Positions 6,006-6,754 of a DNA stretch of 6,754 nt are shown one piece after another (position 1 is the first letter of the stretch; each line of letters starts with the position of its first letter). Position numbers and translations under genes: made by a program. The stretch is from Candidatus Gastranaerophilales bacterium (GTDB lineage Bacteria > Cyanobacteriota > Vampirovibrionia > Gastranaerophilales > Gastranaerophilaceae), in assembly GCA_003150395.1 (NCBI GenBank), contig QAMI01000006.1, positions 32,829 to 39,582 of the forward strand. Direction: 5' to 3'. A model generated the notes under the pieces. It was not told where the DNA came from. It did no database searches and saw only the letters and a program-made list of their open reading frames with translations.

Positions 6006-6754
6006 ATGAAGAAGATAATTTCTACAGCATTATTACTAAGCTTTGCAGTACTAGAACTCGCTCCATGCTGCCCGGCATTTGCCCAAACTTCTACAGCTGC
6101 CCCTAAACAATTCAAAAGCATGATTAAGAAAAATAAAAAAACTAATGACAGCTATAAATATGATTATGTTAATGTTGATTGGTGGAATACTTTTGATGAT
6201 GAACTCCTTCAAGGTTATATTCAAAAAGCCATCGTCAATAATTATGATTTGAAAATGGCAACACTAAATGTTGAAGAGTTTTACCAACAAGCAAGGCTTC
6301 AATTTGCAGCAGAACTTCCTTCTGCAACAGTAGGCGGCGGCCCTGCCTGGTACAAAGCTCCCGGAAGTTCTAGCACTGACATTGGGTTCGGACTCCCGAT
6401 GATTGTAAGCTATGAAGCAGATATCTTTTTGAAAAACCATGACAAAACAAAATCTTCAAAAAAACTTTATGAAAATTCGAAGTTCGATGAACGCGCAGCT
6501 TACATCTCTATAGCCAGCGCTGTCGGAACAACATATTTTAATATAGTTAACCTCGACAAATCAATTGAATTACAAACTGATATAGTTGCTTTAAGAAAAA
6601 AGATTTATGAAATTATGCAGCTCAGCAACAAGGAAGGTTTGACATCAACTGCAGACACAGTGAAAGCAAACAAATCTTATGTACAAAGCGAAACTGATTT
6701 AATTGAGATGAAAAAACAAAGAGATGTTTTGCTAAATCAATTGTCTGTTCTAAT
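6006..6754 (+). CDS. TolC/NodT-family outer membrane efflux channel, N-terminal part (runs off window)
   Basis: The frame is open from ATG 6006 to the window end, 249 codons of a protein normally about 420-500 residues long. It starts with a signal peptide: KK, a hydrophobic core (5-19), and AFA before Q27, giving a likely cleavage after Ala26. Cys21-Cys22 precede this site; LAPC is a poor lipobox because of Pro at -1, so lipidation, common in NodT relatives, is uncertain. The mature part shows the family's opening pattern VDWWNTFDDELLQGYIQKAI with NYDLKMA (58-84), then the SYEADIF segment leading into the alpha-helical barrel. EGLTSTADT and LLNQLSVL near the visible end match the conserved GLxSxxDV...QLAVLLG region. 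It forms the trimeric outer-membrane exit duct for the EmrAB-type pump encoded divergently. RBS AGAGGA (5994-5999) is 6 bases from the ATG, supporting this start. Confidence 0.92.
   Translation, partial: MKKIISTALLLSFAVLELAPCCPAFAQTSTAAPKQFKSMIKKNKKTNDSYKYDYVNVDWWNTFDDELLQGYIQKAIVNNYDLKMATLNVEEFYQQARLQFAAELPSATVGGGPAWYKAPGSSSTDIGFGLPMIVSYEADIFLKNHDKTKSSKKLYENSKFDERAAYISIASAVGTTYFNIVNLDKSIELQTDIVALRKKIYEIMQLSNKEGLTSTADTVKANKSYVQSETDLIEMKKQRDVLLNQLSVL

Overview
The window reads as chromosomal DNA of an AT-rich Gram-negative bacterium. An outer-membrane-factor gene (TolC family) next to a periplasmic adaptor gene implies a two-membrane envelope. Non-coding DNA is very AT-rich, and lysine/asparagine codons are frequent. 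A gut Gastranaerophilales/Melainabacteria-type organism would fit, but that is a low-confidence guess; nothing here fixes the taxonomy.

Layout, left to right. Positions 1-66 hold a minus-strand tRNA-Ala(UGC) whose 3' end is cut off by the window edge. After a T-rich gap comes a plus-strand, membrane-anchored metallophosphoesterase (190-960). It converges, with only 11 bases between stop codons, on a leftward cluster that reads in transcription order: MarR-type regulator (5791-5327), EmrA-type membrane fusion protein (5306-4296), a 187-base spacer full of short tandem repeats, EmrB-type transporter copy 1 (4108-2543) and EmrB-type transporter copy 2 (2531-972). Divergent from the regulator, on the plus strand, starts a TolC/NodT-family outer membrane factor (6006 to the window end, incomplete).

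How the genes fit together. Inner-membrane proton-driven exporter (EmrB), periplasmic adaptor (EmrA) and outer-membrane channel (TolC family) form the classic tripartite pump that moves toxic compounds from cytoplasm to outside. Here all three parts and a MarR-family regulator sit in one divergent locus. The 214-base region between regulator and channel gene carries a perfect 10-bp inverted repeat (5836-5845 / 5860-5869). Its right arm contains the -35 box of a good sigma-70-like promoter facing the channel gene. The simplest reading is a MarR-family repressor controlling both its own pump operon and the dedicated outer membrane channel.

The unusual points are two diverged EmrB paralogues in tandem served by a single EmrA, the repeat-rich spacer inside the pump cluster, and the operator layout. 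I see no CRISPR array, transposon, phage gene or other sign of an unknown type of system; this is mostly a recognisable drug-efflux locus with an interesting duplication.
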